Position numbers and translations under genes: made by a program | The notes under the pieces: generated by a model | Told to the model about the DNA's origin: nothing | Databases searched by the model: none | The model's input: only the letters and a program-made list of their open reading frames with translations | Shown: piece by piece, positions 17,526-26,555 of the stretch | Position numbering within the stretch: position 1 is the first letter of the stretch | How the letters are laid out: the number at the start of each line of letters is the position of its first letter | DNA from: an uncultured Eubacteriales bacterium | Lineage (GTDB): Bacteria; Bacillota; Clostridia; Christensenellales; Aristaeellaceae | Reading direction: 5' to 3' | DNA: 64,000 nucleotides | Assembly (NCBI GenBank): GCA_902793325.1 | Contig: CADBCY010000009.1 | Location: forward strand, 1-64,000

Positions 17526-18446
17526 TCACGGTATCCGCTGGGGCGTCAGGATCAGCTGCTTCCCCTCCAGCTTTTCCCCGGACAGTATGCGCATGCCGTA
17601 TTCAACCGCCTGGCTTGCGCCCGTCGGGTAGTAGATGGTTGAATCCAGTATGCCGCGATTGACGAGATCGACGCCACCGCCCTCGACATCCAGGCCGTCC
17701 GCGCCGATAAAACGTATGCCGTCCACGCGCAGATCCTTCGCCGCGAGCCATGCGCCGTATGCCATGGCGTCGTTCTGGGCGCAGACCACGTCCGCCGTCT
17801 TTCCGTAGACCACCAGGTATTCCTTAAAGCGGTTCTGCGCCTGATCCTGCATCCAGTTGGCGTAGAGGGCGCTCTCTATGGTGATCTCCGGATGGCCCTC
17901 CAGCGCGCGCAGGAAACCCTCCTGGCGCGCCACGGCGGGAGACGAGTCCTCTATGCCGAGTATTTCCACCACCGTGCCTCCCCCGTCCCCCAACAGCTCC
18001 AATACGCGCTCCCCGGCCAGATAGCCGATCTGGTCGTTGTCAGGGCCGATGAAGAGCGAATAATCCTCGCCGCTGACGGCTCGGTCGAGCACGATCACCG
18101 GGATCTTTTTGTATACCTCCGCCAGGGTCGGGCGCAGGGTTTCCGAATCGTCCGGGGAGACGACGAGCAGGTCGATGCCCAGGCCCATCAGCCTGTGGAT
18201 ATCCTCGATTTGCCGTTGCGGGCTCTCGGCGGCGTCGGTGTAGATGACGCGCAGCTTATCGTATTGCTTCGCCGCCTCGCGGAATTCCAGGTTCGTCGTG
18301 ACCCTGCAGGTCTCGATCAGATTGGCCTGGCTCATGCCGATCAGGTACGACTTCTCCTCCTGCCGGGTGCGCGTGAGGGCGGGAAGGAACGCCAGGGCGA
18401 CGACGGCGGCCAGGACCAGCGCCGGCAGCCATTTCTTCGGCTTCAT
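17526..18446 (-). CDS. Membrane-anchored periplasmic-type sugar-binding protein, probable sensor subunit
   Basis: A 306-residue Peripla_BP_4/ribose-binding-type protein (DLLVVSPDDSETL, PVIVLDRAV, GPDNDQIGYLAGE, TYYPTGASQA-type end). The N-terminus is a basic, uncleaved-looking hydrophobic helix (KKWLPALVLAAVVALAFL) without a lipobox or clear cleavage site, so it is probably membrane-anchored. It is the last gene of the six-gene operon and overlaps the response-regulator stop by four bases. A second binding protein in this operon (21547-22485) serves the importer. By analogy with the XylFII-LytS pairing described in clostridia, this one may present the sugar to the histidine kinase. The sugar is unknown. 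Confidence 0.75.
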   Translation of the reverse strand: MKPKKWLPALVLAAVVALAFLPALTRTRQEEKSYLIGMSQANLIETCRVTTNLEFREAAKQYDKLRVIYTDAAESPQRQIEDIHRLMGLGIDLLVVSPDDSETLRPTLAEVYKKIPVIVLDRAVSGEDYSLFIGPDNDQIGYLAGERVLELLGDGGGTVVEILGIEDSSPAVARQEGFLRALEGHPEITIESALYANWMQDQAQNRFKEYLVVYGKTADVVCAQNDAMAYGAWLAAKDLRVDGIRFIGADGLDVEGGGVDLVNRGILDSTIYYPTGASQAVEYGMRILSGEKLEGKQLILTPQRIP

Positions 18447-19644
18447 TCCTGTTTCCCCTCCATTCGGTATTCCGCGGGCGAAACGCCGAGCACCCGCTTG
18501 AAGGCAGCGCTGAAATTGTTCGCGCCATGATAGCCGACCTTTTCCGCGATCTGCCAGATCTTCGCATTGGGATCGGCCATGAGCTCGATGGCCCGGCCGA
18601 TGCGCACATGGGTCAGATAACGGGCGAAGGGCATGCCCAGCTCCTGCTTCATCAGGCGACTGAGGTAGACCGGATGGATGGAAAGCCTGTCCGCGACGCC
18701 GTTGACCTCCAGCTCGGGATCCGAATAATGCTTCGCGATGTATTCCTTGGCCGCGTCCACGATGGGCGAATAGTCTCCCTGCGCTTCAACCCGCTCCAAC
18801 ATCGCGTCGTAGGCTTCGGCGATGGCCGTGAGCTCCAGCTCGCCGGATACCTCCGTTCGGGCGCTGATCCCCAGCTCGCCTTCCAGGGCCTCCCGCGTCC
18901 TGGCGGCCAGGTCCTCATCCCCGAAGGCGCCCTGCTCGTAGAGCAGTACGATGTTGTCGCGATCGTCCAGGAACAGGCAGCGGAAGCCCTCGCCCCCAGA
19001 CTTGTCCGCCTCGAGCGCATTCTGGAGCGTATACCGCCGGAGAAGCGGCGCCCATGGCTTCGCGCCGGAATTGCTGGATCGAACGACGATGAGCATCAGC
19101 TTCAGCCGGTTACCCGACGGAATGCTGAAATACACGCCGAAGTCCCGGATCTCTTCCACGTCGAGCCGGCCGGAGATGGCATCCCGCAGGAACACCTCCT
19201 GCAGGAAATCCCGCCGGCTGTTGATCTGCGCGATGGCCCACTCGAAATGCCTCCGGTGCGCCCGCTCCTGCTCAAGCTGATGGATGGCGGCCTGGATGAC
19301 GCGCTTCAGCTCCTGGAGGTCGATGGGCTTGAGCATGTAGGCGTATACGTCCAGGTCCACGGCGGTGCGGGCGTATTCGAACTTTTCGTAGCCGGTGATG
19401 ACGATGATCTTCACGTCCGAGCGCGTGCGCCTGAGCGCTTCGATGAATTGCAGCCCGTTCATGAAGGGCATGTTGATGTCCACCAGCAGGATGTCCGGGC
19501 GCTCCCGTTCCGCAAGCTCCAGGGCCATCTCGCCGTCCTCCGCGACGGCGCAGACTTCCGCGTTCAGGTTCATGCGGTCTGCCCGCTCAGCCCGGATCGG
19601 ATCTTCGGTTCGTCGTCCGCAATCAGCACGCGCCAGGGCTTCAT
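18443..19644 (-). CDS. YesN-type response regulator (REC plus AraC HTH), frameshifted near its start
   Basis: The REC domain starts at ATG 19644 (MKPWRVLIADDEPKIRSG), then the frame shifts near 19586-19595; the rest continues as NLNAEVCAVAEDGE with phospho-acceptor Asp in LLVDINMP and Lys in MLKPID. The C-terminus is an AraC-type double HTH (VADRLSIHPVYLSRLMKQE, IAEKVGYHGANNFSAAFKR). Adding one base makes a 400-residue protein of normal family layout, so this is either a recent mutation or an assembly deletion. Without the correction the frame is open only from an unsupported upstream start at 19687, which lacks the first REC strand and its acidic pair. The start overlaps the kinase stop (ATGA). 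It should activate transport genes for the sensed sugar. Confidence 0.75.
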
Positions 19645-21416
19645 TCCAGCTCCCCCTTCCCGTCGTCGTCCCTGCCGGGAATCGCATCGGTCGCCGGGCA
19701 GGTCAGCGTCACCGTAATCCCGCCCAGCTCGTTGATATCGTAATGCAGGCCGTAGCCGTTGCCATAGGACAGGCGAATGCGGTTGTTGACGTTGAATATG
19801 CCGTATCCGCTTTCGGGAAGCGCGTCGTCGTCGGACAGCTCCCGGTTCAGCCGCTCGCACGTCTCGGGCGACATGCCCGCGCCGTCGTCCTTCACGGTAA
19901 ACACCAGCATATCCTCCCGCCGTCGCGCCACGACCCAGATGTGCCCGGTGCCGCGCTTCTGCTTGATGCCGTGATAGATGGCGTTCTCCACCAGCGGCTG
20001 GAGGATCAGCTTAATCACCATCATGTCGTGCAGGCTTTCGGGAATGTCGATGCTGTACTCCAGCTTGTCTTCATAGCGTACCTTCTGGATGTACAGGTAG
20101 CTCTCGACGTGCGTCGCCTCCTCGGCCAGCGGGATGATCTCCCTGCCGCGGCTCAGGCTGATCCGGAACAACCGGGTGAGCGCGCCCACCATCTCGCCGA
20201 TCTCCGGCGCATCGCGCTCCTGCGCCATCCAGCGTATGGTGTCGAGGGTGTTATAGAGAAAGTGCGGCTTGATCTGCGCCTGCAGCGTCCGGATCTCCGC
20301 ATGGCGTTTCTCCCGCTGCTGCTTCACCACCAGCGCCAGCAGTTCCCGCATTTTCCCGATCATGCTGTTGAAGCTCTGGCCGAGGGCGCTGATTTCGGTC
20401 GGCGCGTTCCGGTCCTCGAAGCGCACCTCCAGGTCCCCGGTTTCCGCGTCGCCCATCAGCCGGGCAAGCTGCTTGATGGGGCGCGTGAACGAGATGGAGA
20501 AGCTCATGGAGACAAAGATCGCCAGGACGATCGAAGCCAATGCCAGCAGCAGCGTATACCGGCGCAGCTCGCGCACGGCGCCGATTTCCTCTCCGATCCT
20601 GAAAACGCCTACGGTATCCCACCCCGTCACATCCGAATGGGCTTTGAGGATCTGATACCGTTCGCCGTGGATCGTCTGAATCGACTGCTCGTCCTCCGCC
20701 CGGACGCGGTATACGGTCTCGTTGACCGGCGCGTACACGATCTCGCCCGCCTGGTCCTGCACGAAGACGTATCCCGTCTTGCCCAGCTTGATGTCGCTGA
20801 CCCGCGCCTCGATTTCGCCCGTCAGCATGTCCACGCAGATCACGCCGATCAGCGCCCCGTTTTCGGGGTCCTTGACCGCCCGAACCACGGAGACCACGTC
20901 GCTCAGCGCCATGGAGCGGTAGCTTCGAAGGTTTCTTCCCATGGGATGGGATATGAGTATGCGCTCGCCGTTGGCGTCCACCGCGCTTTGATACCAGGCG
21001 TCCCGGGTCAGGGGGTATCTCGTGGCGCGATACAGCTCATTGGATACGTACAGCTCATTTTCGCCCGCGATCAGCATGCCGCCGATCAGCGAGGGATGGA
21101 TCTCTTCAAACCGCCACATCTGCCTGCGCGCCATCGTCTCGGCCTCCACCCTGTCCGGCGCGTAGCTGTCCTTCAGGCGCAGGAAGCGGAGGATGTCCTC
21201 GTCCCGCGCCAGGTACTCGATGACCTGATCGACCGTGTGCACATAGGACTCGATGTTGCTGTGGACCTCCGCCAGCATCTCAACGGAAAACGCCGTCGCC
21301 TGTTCGTCCATGCCCCGCGCGTACACGACGTTTCCGACGATGGTCATGACCAGAAGAGGAACCGCAATCAGCAGCGCCATCGAGACCAGCAAACGGCTTT
21401 GTAAACTGCGCAGCAC
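19641..21416 (-). CDS. YesM-type sensor histidine kinase (Cache, HAMP, His_kinase, HATPase)
   Basis: A 591-residue membrane kinase. A first membrane helix lies at about 8-32, an extracytoplasmic Cache-type sensor at about 33-285, a second helix at about 286-308, HAMP at 309-361, and the His_kinase motif IKPHFLYNTL with phospho-accepting His near 385. A GHKL ATPase follows, with N-box LVENAIYHG and G-box DDGAGM. This is the classical LytS/YesM family that pairs with YesN-type regulators; its partner overlaps it at 19641-19644. It sits in one operon with a complete sugar importer and an anchored binding protein, so the sensed ligand is probably the imported sugar or sugar bound to that protein. 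A hairpin at 21502-21528 separates it from the upstream importer genes. Confidence 0.88.
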   Translation of the reverse strand: MLRSLQSRLLVSMALLIAVPLLVMTIVGNVVYARGMDEQATAFSVEMLAEVHSNIESYVHTVDQVIEYLARDEDILRFLRLKDSYAPDRVEAETMARRQMWRFEEIHPSLIGGMLIAGENELYVSNELYRATRYPLTRDAWYQSAVDANGERILISHPMGRNLRSYRSMALSDVVSVVRAVKDPENGALIGVICVDMLTGEIEARVSDIKLGKTGYVFVQDQAGEIVYAPVNETVYRVRAEDEQSIQTIHGERYQILKAHSDVTGWDTVGVFRIGEEIGAVRELRRYTLLLALASIVLAIFVSMSFSISFTRPIKQLARLMGDAETGDLEVRFEDRNAPTEISALGQSFNSMIGKMRELLALVVKQQREKRHAEIRTLQAQIKPHFLYNTLDTIRWMAQERDAPEIGEMVGALTRLFRISLSRGREIIPLAEEATHVESYLYIQKVRYEDKLEYSIDIPESLHDMMVIKLILQPLVENAIYHGIKQKRGTGHIWVVARRREDMLVFTVKDDGAGMSPETCERLNRELSDDDALPESGYGIFNVNNRIRLSYGNGYGLHYDINELGGITVTLTCPATDAIPGRDDDGKGELE

Positions 21417-21501
21417 GACGATCCTCTCCTTTCGCTATCCATTATATTCGATGACGGCCGCGCTGTAAAGGCCGACAGGGCCGCCGGCGCGCCTGACCGA
21501 A

Positions 21502-21528
21502 AAGAGAGGCGGCATTGCCGCCCCTCTT
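21502..21528 (-). terminator. Intra-operon hairpin between the sugar-binding protein and histidine kinase genes
   Basis: The GAGGCGGCA / TGCCGCCCCTC-type arms form a stem with one bulge 20-45 bases past the binding-protein stop, followed by TTTTC on the minus strand. Probably a partial terminator or RNA-stability element that keeps the importer transcript more abundant than the kinase. Confidence 0.5.
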
Positions 21529-21546
21529 GAAGGGTTCTCCCGTGAA

Positions 21547-22485
21547 TCAGCCGCCGTACTTGGCCAGCACTTCCGCAGCGTTCTCGGGGGTGACGACCTC
21601 GGTGCCGAGGGTCACGTTCTTCTCCAGCTCTTCGCCTTCGACCAGCAGCTTGTAAGCGCTCTGGATGGCCTCTGCGCCGCCGGTGGGATACACCATGGTC
21701 AGGCTCAGGCGGCCGTCCATGACGGAGCGGATGCCGCCGTCGGGCGTGGGCAGGCCGTCGACGCCGATGAACTTCATCTCGTTCTGGCGGCCGGCGTTGG
21801 TAGCGGCGATGTAGGCGCCTTCCGCCATGGGATCGTTCAGCGCGAAGAACAGGTCGATCTCGTCGTTGGTCTGCAGCATCTCCTCAGCCACGGTGATGGC
21901 CTTCTCACGCAGCCAGTCGGCGTTGTTGTGCGCGATGATCTCCAGCTTCGGGTTCTTGGCAATGCCCTCGCGGAAGCCCTGATCGCGCTCGATGCCGCCG
22001 GAAGTGCCGGCCAGGCCCTCGATCTCGCAGATCTTGCCGCCGTCGGGCAGCAGCACGTCCGCGACGTACTCGCCGCACACGCGGCCGATGTACACGTTGT
22101 CGGCGCCGATGAACTGGGTGTAGGTGTCGCCGTCGATCTTACGGTCCAGCAGGATGACCGGGATGCCGGACTCATAGGCGCGCTTGATGACGTCGGTCAG
22201 GGGGGTCGCCTCGTTGGGCGAGGTAATGATCAGGTCCACGCCCATCTGCATGAAGTTCTCGATGTCGGCGATCTGCTTGGAGTTATCCTGCGCGGCGTCG
22301 GAGTAGATGACCTCGAACATGGGATACTTGGCGGCTTCCGCGGCGATCTGGTCGTTCATGGCCACGCGCCACGGCTCGCCCAGGTTGCACTGAGCCATGC
22401 CGATGGTGTACTTCTTCTCTTCCGCCAGCGCGAACGCGCCGAGCGCCAGGACCAGGATCAGTACGAGTGCCAAAACTTTCTTCAT
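21547..22485 (-). CDS. Sugar ABC transporter substrate-binding protein (YtfQ/RbsB-like)
   Basis: A 312-residue exported binding protein. The signal peptide is residues 1-21 (ALVLILVLALGAFALA). The mature protein is a Peripla_BP_4 fold: IGMAQCNLGEPWR, DLIITSPNEATPL, GIPVILLDRKIDGDTY, FIGADNVYIG and GVDGLPTPDGG, close to the galactofuranose-binding YtfQ branch. It is third in an operon after the ATPase (23530-25053) and permease (22541-23533) and is preceded by AAGGAGG. The exact sugar is not decidable. A TTCG-capped hairpin stands just upstream. Confidence 0.88.
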   Translation of the reverse strand: MKKVLALVLILVLALGAFALAEEKKYTIGMAQCNLGEPWRVAMNDQIAAEAAKYPMFEVIYSDAAQDNSKQIADIENFMQMGVDLIITSPNEATPLTDVIKRAYESGIPVILLDRKIDGDTYTQFIGADNVYIGRVCGEYVADVLLPDGGKICEIEGLAGTSGGIERDQGFREGIAKNPKLEIIAHNNADWLREKAITVAEEMLQTNDEIDLFFALNDPMAEGAYIAATNAGRQNEMKFIGVDGLPTPDGGIRSVMDGRLSLTMVYPTGGAEAIQSAYKLLVEGEELEKNVTLGTEVVTPENAAEVLAKYGG

Positions 22486-22504
22486 GGTTCTTTCCTCCTT
22501 ATTT

Positions 22505-22522
22505 TTAAGCCCGAAGGCTTAA
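22505..22522 (-). other. TTCG-loop hairpin between permease and binding-protein genes
   Basis: TTAAGCC/GGCTTAA arms around a 4-base loop (TTCG on the transcribed strand), in the 55-base gap before the binding-protein ribosome site. A plausible mRNA processing or stability element raising binding-protein levels. Confidence 0.45.
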
Positions 22523-22540
22523 GGTACACAGTGACGGGAC

Positions 22541-23533
22541 TCAGTCGTCCTTCTTGACGGCCTGCAGGAACACCGACAGTATGATCAGGAAGCCCTTGGC
22601 GACCAGCTGGACGTTGGAGTTCAGGCCCTTCAGGCCCATAATGTTGTCCAGCATGCCGAAGATGAGCGCGCCGACCAGCGTGCCGAACATCGTGCCCTTG
22701 CCGCCGGCCATGGAGGTACCGCCGATGGCCACGGCCGCGACCGCGTACATCTCGTAGCTCATGCCCTCGTTGGGGCCGCCCTGGAAGATCTGCGCCGAGT
22801 GGATCATGCCCGCGATCGAGGCCAGCAGGCCCGACAGCATGAAGGCGATCATCTTGACGTTCTTGACGTTGATGCCGGACAGATGCGCCGCCGTGGCGTT
22901 GCCGCCGACCGCGTAGATCTGGCGGCCGAAGCGCGTCTTGGACATCACGAACCAGAAGATGGACAGCAGCACCAGGAAGATGATCGCGGGTACCGGGACC
23001 ACGCCGCCCACGCGCTTGGAGAGCACCTCGAAGGCCGGCGGGGCCAGGCCGGGGGCGTCGCCATAGGACAGCGGGATTCCGGCGCCGCCCGACCACAGGC
23101 GCGCCAGGCCGCGCGCGATGTTCATGGAGGCCAGCGTGACGACGAACGCCTGAATCTTCATCCGCGTCACGACGAAGCCGTTGAACAGGCCGTAAGCGGC
23201 GCCCATGCACAGGCAGATCAGCACCGTCGGCACGAATTCCAGGTCGTTGTGCATCATCAGCGCCGCGCATCCGGTGGACACCAGGCCCACGACCGAGCCG
23301 ACGGACAGGTCGATATCGCCCAGCAGGACGATCATCGTCATTCCGATGGCAATGATGCCCGTCTCCGAAACCGCGCGCAGCAGGTTCATGATGTTGGTGA
23401 TGCTCAGGAACGTGTTACGGCCGTTCTTGACGCATATGATGCTTCCGATGATAAAGATCACGACCAACGCAATATAGCTTTGAAACTTCTGAATGGTCTC
23501 CCGCACATTCAGGGCATTGTTCCCCTGCTTCAT
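22541..23533 (-). CDS. Sugar ABC transporter permease (RbsC/YtfT type)
   Basis: A 330-residue BPD_transp_2 permease with about eight to ten membrane helices and the family motifs IGMTMIVLLGDIDLSVGSV and GGTSMAGGKGTMFGTLVGA. The start at 23533 overlaps the stop of the ATPase gene by four bases (ATGA). A longer upstream in-frame extension lies inside the ATPase gene and is not protein-like. It forms the channel with two copies per complex and is energised by the gene at 23530-25053. Confidence 0.9.
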   Translation of the reverse strand: MKQGNNALNVRETIQKFQSYIALVVIFIIGSIICVKNGRNTFLSITNIMNLLRAVSETGIIAIGMTMIVLLGDIDLSVGSVVGLVSTGCAALMMHNDLEFVPTVLICLCMGAAYGLFNGFVVTRMKIQAFVVTLASMNIARGLARLWSGGAGIPLSYGDAPGLAPPAFEVLSKRVGGVVPVPAIIFLVLLSIFWFVMSKTRFGRQIYAVGGNATAAHLSGINVKNVKMIAFMLSGLLASIAGMIHSAQIFQGGPNEGMSYEMYAVAAVAIGGTSMAGGKGTMFGTLVGALIFGMLDNIMGLKGLNSNVQLVAKGFLIILSVFLQAVKKDD

Positions 23534-25053
23534 GCGCTTGCCTCCTCTCGCAATGTCGCCGCCGACAGCAGCTTTTCCTGCGTCGCATCTCCCCGCATGA
23601 ACTCTCCGGTGATCTTGCCCTCGCACAGGGTCAGTATGCGGTCGGATATGCCTATGATCTCCGGCAGCTCCGAGGAAACGACGATAATGCCGATCCCCTG
23701 CGCCGCGAGGTTATTGATGAGCTGGTAAATCTCGGCCTTCGCGCCGACGTCGATGCCGCGCGTCGGTTCGTCCAGCAGGAGGATCTTGGGGCGCGTGATC
23801 AGCCATCTCCCCAGGACCACCTTCTGCTGGTTTCCGCCCGAGAGCGTCCCCGCCAGCGTGCCGGTTCCGGGCGCCTTGATCCGCATGGCCTCCATCTGGC
23901 GGTCCCATTCGACCTTCTCGGCCCCGGTATTCATCACCACGCCCTTCGTGAACTTCTTCAGGAGCGGCAGCGACATGTTCTCCCCGATTGAGCGCAACAG
24001 CACGAGCCCTTTTCCCTTTCGATCCTCGGTCGCGAACGACAGGCCGTGATCGATGGCGTCGCGGGGCGATTTGATGGTCACCTTCTGCCCTTCGATGTAG
24101 ATATCGCCGCTCGTCAGCGCCGGGTGGACGCCGAACAGGCACTCGAAGACCTCGGAGCGCCCCGCGCCCAGCAGGCCGGCCAGCCCCCGCACCTCTCCCT
24201 TGCGAAGGGTGAAGGAGATGTCATGCAGGGGGCGGCTGGAAGAGCCCTGGGGCGTGTTCAGGTACAGGTGTTCGACCCGAAGCACCTCGTCGCCGATGGG
24301 CACCGCTTCCTTGGGATACATGTCTTTAATCTCCCGGCCGACCATCATGGAGATGATGTGATCCCGGTCGGTCTGCTTTGCGTTGACGGTTCCGATGTAT
24401 TCGCCGTCGCGCAGCACCTCGAGCCGGTCGGCGATCTCAAAGACCTCCTCCATGCGATGGGTGATGTAAATAATGCCCACGCCCTCGGACGCCAGACGCC
24501 GGATCACGCGGAACAGCTGCTCCGTCTCCTGCTTCGAGATTGCGGAGGTCGGCTCGTCGAGGATCAGTATGCGGGCTTTGAGCGAAATCGCCTTGGCGAT
24601 TTCGACCATCTGCTGCTCGCCGACGCGCAGGGACTTCAACGGCCGGTGCGGATTCAGATCCAACTCCAGCATCGAAAGCCACTTCTTCGCTTCCTCTTCC
24701 TGCGCCTTCTTGTCGACCAGTCCCAGCCAGTTGCACTTCTCGCGGCCCATGAACATGTTCTCCGCGATGGACATCTCCTTGGCCATCTGCAATTCCTGAT
24801 GGATCTTCGCGATGCCCAGGGAACGCGCGACGACGGGGTTGCCGATCTGGACCGGCTTGTCGTCGATGTACACCTGCCCCTCGTAGCGCACCAGGGCTCC
24901 GCACAATATGTTCATCAGCGTTGACTTTCCGGCGCCGTTTTCTCCCATCAGCGCCAGCACTTCACCGCCGTCCAGTTCCAGGCTGACATTGTTCAGGGCG
25001 CGCACCTGCCCGAAGCTCTTCCCAATGCCTTCCATTCTCAGGAGCCTGCTCAT
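23530..25053 (-). CDS. Sugar ABC transporter ATP-binding protein (RbsA/MglA type)
   Basis: A 507-residue duplicated ATPase. The first domain has Walker A GENGAGKST (about 37-45), a signature-type LRVGEQQMVEIAKA, and Walker B ILILDEPTSAI. The second domain has the family's degenerate Walker A (GLLGAGRSE) but a full LSGGNQQKVVLGRWL and LLLDEPTRGIDVG. The canonical monosaccharide importer ATPase. It is the first gene of the six-gene operon, with AAGGAGG before the ATG and a promoter at 25092-25119. Confidence 0.9.
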   Translation of the reverse strand: MSRLLRMEGIGKSFGQVRALNNVSLELDGGEVLALMGENGAGKSTLMNILCGALVRYEGQVYIDDKPVQIGNPVVARSLGIAKIHQELQMAKEMSIAENMFMGREKCNWLGLVDKKAQEEEAKKWLSMLELDLNPHRPLKSLRVGEQQMVEIAKAISLKARILILDEPTSAISKQETEQLFRVIRRLASEGVGIIYITHRMEEVFEIADRLEVLRDGEYIGTVNAKQTDRDHIISMMVGREIKDMYPKEAVPIGDEVLRVEHLYLNTPQGSSSRPLHDISFTLRKGEVRGLAGLLGAGRSEVFECLFGVHPALTSGDIYIEGQKVTIKSPRDAIDHGLSFATEDRKGKGLVLLRSIGENMSLPLLKKFTKGVVMNTGAEKVEWDRQMEAMRIKAPGTGTLAGTLSGGNQQKVVLGRWLITRPKILLLDEPTRGIDVGAKAEIYQLINNLAAQGIGIIVVSSELPEIIGISDRILTLCEGKITGEFMRGDATQEKLLSAATLREEASA

Positions 25054-25091
25054 GCTGTGCCTCCTTCCGTCCGGGTTTTCGATCCATTTTC

Positions 25092-25119
25092 GTTATAGTT
25101 ATATCCGTCGGAATGTCCA
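25092..25119 (-). promoter_or_regulatory. Promoter of the sugar importer / two-component operon
   Basis: On the minus strand TGGACA (25114-25119), 16 bases, TATAAC (25092-25097), about 40 bases upstream of the ATPase start. Confidence 0.55.
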
Positions 25120-25170
25120 CGCAGATTTTCAACTTCGATCCTCGAATTTTAAACTTTTATCCCGGAAGAA

Positions 25171-25199
25171 GTGCATTCTCCCCCGCGTTCTGTTATAAT
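25171..25199 (+). promoter_or_regulatory. Promoter of the DUF1349 gene
   Basis: A perfect TATAAT at 25194-25199 with a weak -35 (GTGCAT, 25171-25176) 17 bases upstream. The weak -35 would suit activator control by the neighbouring AraC-type regulator. Confidence 0.5.
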
Positions 25200-25222
25200 G
25201 GAAAAAAAGCAAGGAGGTCGCC

Positions 25223-25831
25223 ATGAATACGAAACAGATGTTCTGGACGCATGCGCCCGCGGTATACTCCGTGCGGCCGGACGCCATCGAGATCACCACG
25301 GAACCGGGGACCGATCTCTGGCAGAGGACGTATTACCACTTCCGCAACGACAACGCCCCCATCCTCCAGATGGAAACGGAGGAGCAGTTCTTCAGCTTCA
25401 TCGTCAAGACCAGCTTTGAATCCAGCAGCCACCGCTTCGACCAGTGCGGGATCGCCATGTACCTCGACAGTGAAAACTGGCTGAAAGCTTCCATCGAATA
25501 CGAGAACGACGTCTTTCAGCACCTCGGCTCGGTCGTGACCAATCACGGCTATTCCGACTGGGCGACGACGGAAGTGCCCGCAGACGTGAAGGCGATGTGG
25601 TATCGCCTGAGCCGCCGGAACGACGACTTCTGCATCGAGTGCTCCGAAGACGGCGAGCTGTGGCGGCAGATGCGCGTCTGCCACATGCACGAAGCGAAGG
25701 GCGCCGTCCACTTCGGCGTCTACGCCTGTTCACCGGAGGACTCCTCCTTCACCGCGGTATTCACCGATATGCGCGTGACGGCGTGCGCGTGGAAGGCGCA
25801 CGACGGCCAGCAGCCAGACGCCGATCTATAG
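25223..25831 (+). CDS. DUF1349 family protein (concanavalin-like fold)
   Basis: A 202-residue cytoplasmic protein with no signal peptide. The YHFRNDNAPIL, CGIAMYLDSENWLKASIEYE, WYRLSRRNDDFCIECS and FGVYACSP segments match the DUF1349 family, often annotated regulation-of-enolase-like, which has a lectin/glucanase-like jelly roll and often stands in carbohydrate loci. It is divergent from the importer/YesMN operon with only about 170 bases between. Preceded by AAGGAGG. Its biochemical role is not established; sugar binding is an inference. Confidence 0.8.
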   Translation: MNTKQMFWTHAPAVYSVRPDAIEITTEPGTDLWQRTYYHFRNDNAPILQMETEEQFFSFIVKTSFESSSHRFDQCGIAMYLDSENWLKASIEYENDVFQHLGSVVTNHGYSDWATTEVPADVKAMWYRLSRRNDDFCIECSEDGELWRQMRVCHMHEAKGAVHFGVYACSPEDSSFTAVFTDMRVTACAWKAHDGQQPDADL

Positions 25832-25849
25832 CGGCATAGCCTGTTTCAT

Positions 25850-26393
25850 CGATCCGGGGGGGATGCGCGTCACCCGAAAGCAGGGGATCGGAAGGCGGCG
25901 TAGGTATAGGTCGCCGTGCCGAAGGTCGCAGTCGGAGCATTGCTTGCTCGCCTTTTGCCCAGCCCTTGATGTCCACGGTCACAGTATTGGCCGTGGACAT
26001 CGTGATCTGGAATTGCAGCGTCTTTGCCGCATCCGTGCTGTCGCCCCACTTATATTTGTCAGCGTCTGTCTGGGTCAGCACGACACTGTAGTAGCCGACA
26101 TCGGTGCCGCCTGCGTTCGTGGTAACGTTGTATCGGTCACTTGCCGCCACATCCGCCGTCTGCTTCTGGCCAGTGTATGCCTTGCTTTCGATGGTCGGCA
26201 CGGCTGCTTCGGCCTTGGTTATGGTGATTGAAAGCTTCTGCGCACCCGTGTCATTGTGGTTTCCATCACCCTCGACTTTGTACCAGACGTGATAGCTTCC
26301 GGCGTTTGTTATTGTCGGAATCGATGTGGTATAAGATTGAACAGCACCGGTTTCTGTCCCAAGGGCATACTGCATTGTACCTCCCGTTTGCAT
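25850..26393 (-). pseudogene. Remnant of a repeat-rich surface protein (MBG-like domains)
   Basis: From 26393 the minus strand reads about one and a half MBG/Ig-like repeats (TMQYALGTETGAVQSYT, AGSYHVWYKVEGDGNHNDT, YTGQKQTADV...). Near 25938 the frame leaves the family sequence; one base shift continues it as APTATFGTATYTYAA. There is no signal peptide, no ribosome site, and a stop codon lies just before the ATG. It is an isolated fragment of a much larger secreted protein, similar in style to the frameshifted protein at 7035-8820. Confidence 0.6.
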
Positions 26394-26555
26394 GTGGATA
26401 ATTCATTTGTTAAGAACTGTCACCCGGGAAAGTAACGCTTGTATTTCACGCTACAAGTGTTAAGTTTTTATGTCTATATGCTAACAATGGCCGTAACAGA
26501 CGCTTTTGTGACGCAAAATGTGTTAGTATATAGAGAGATCGTTTGAAAGGGGTCC

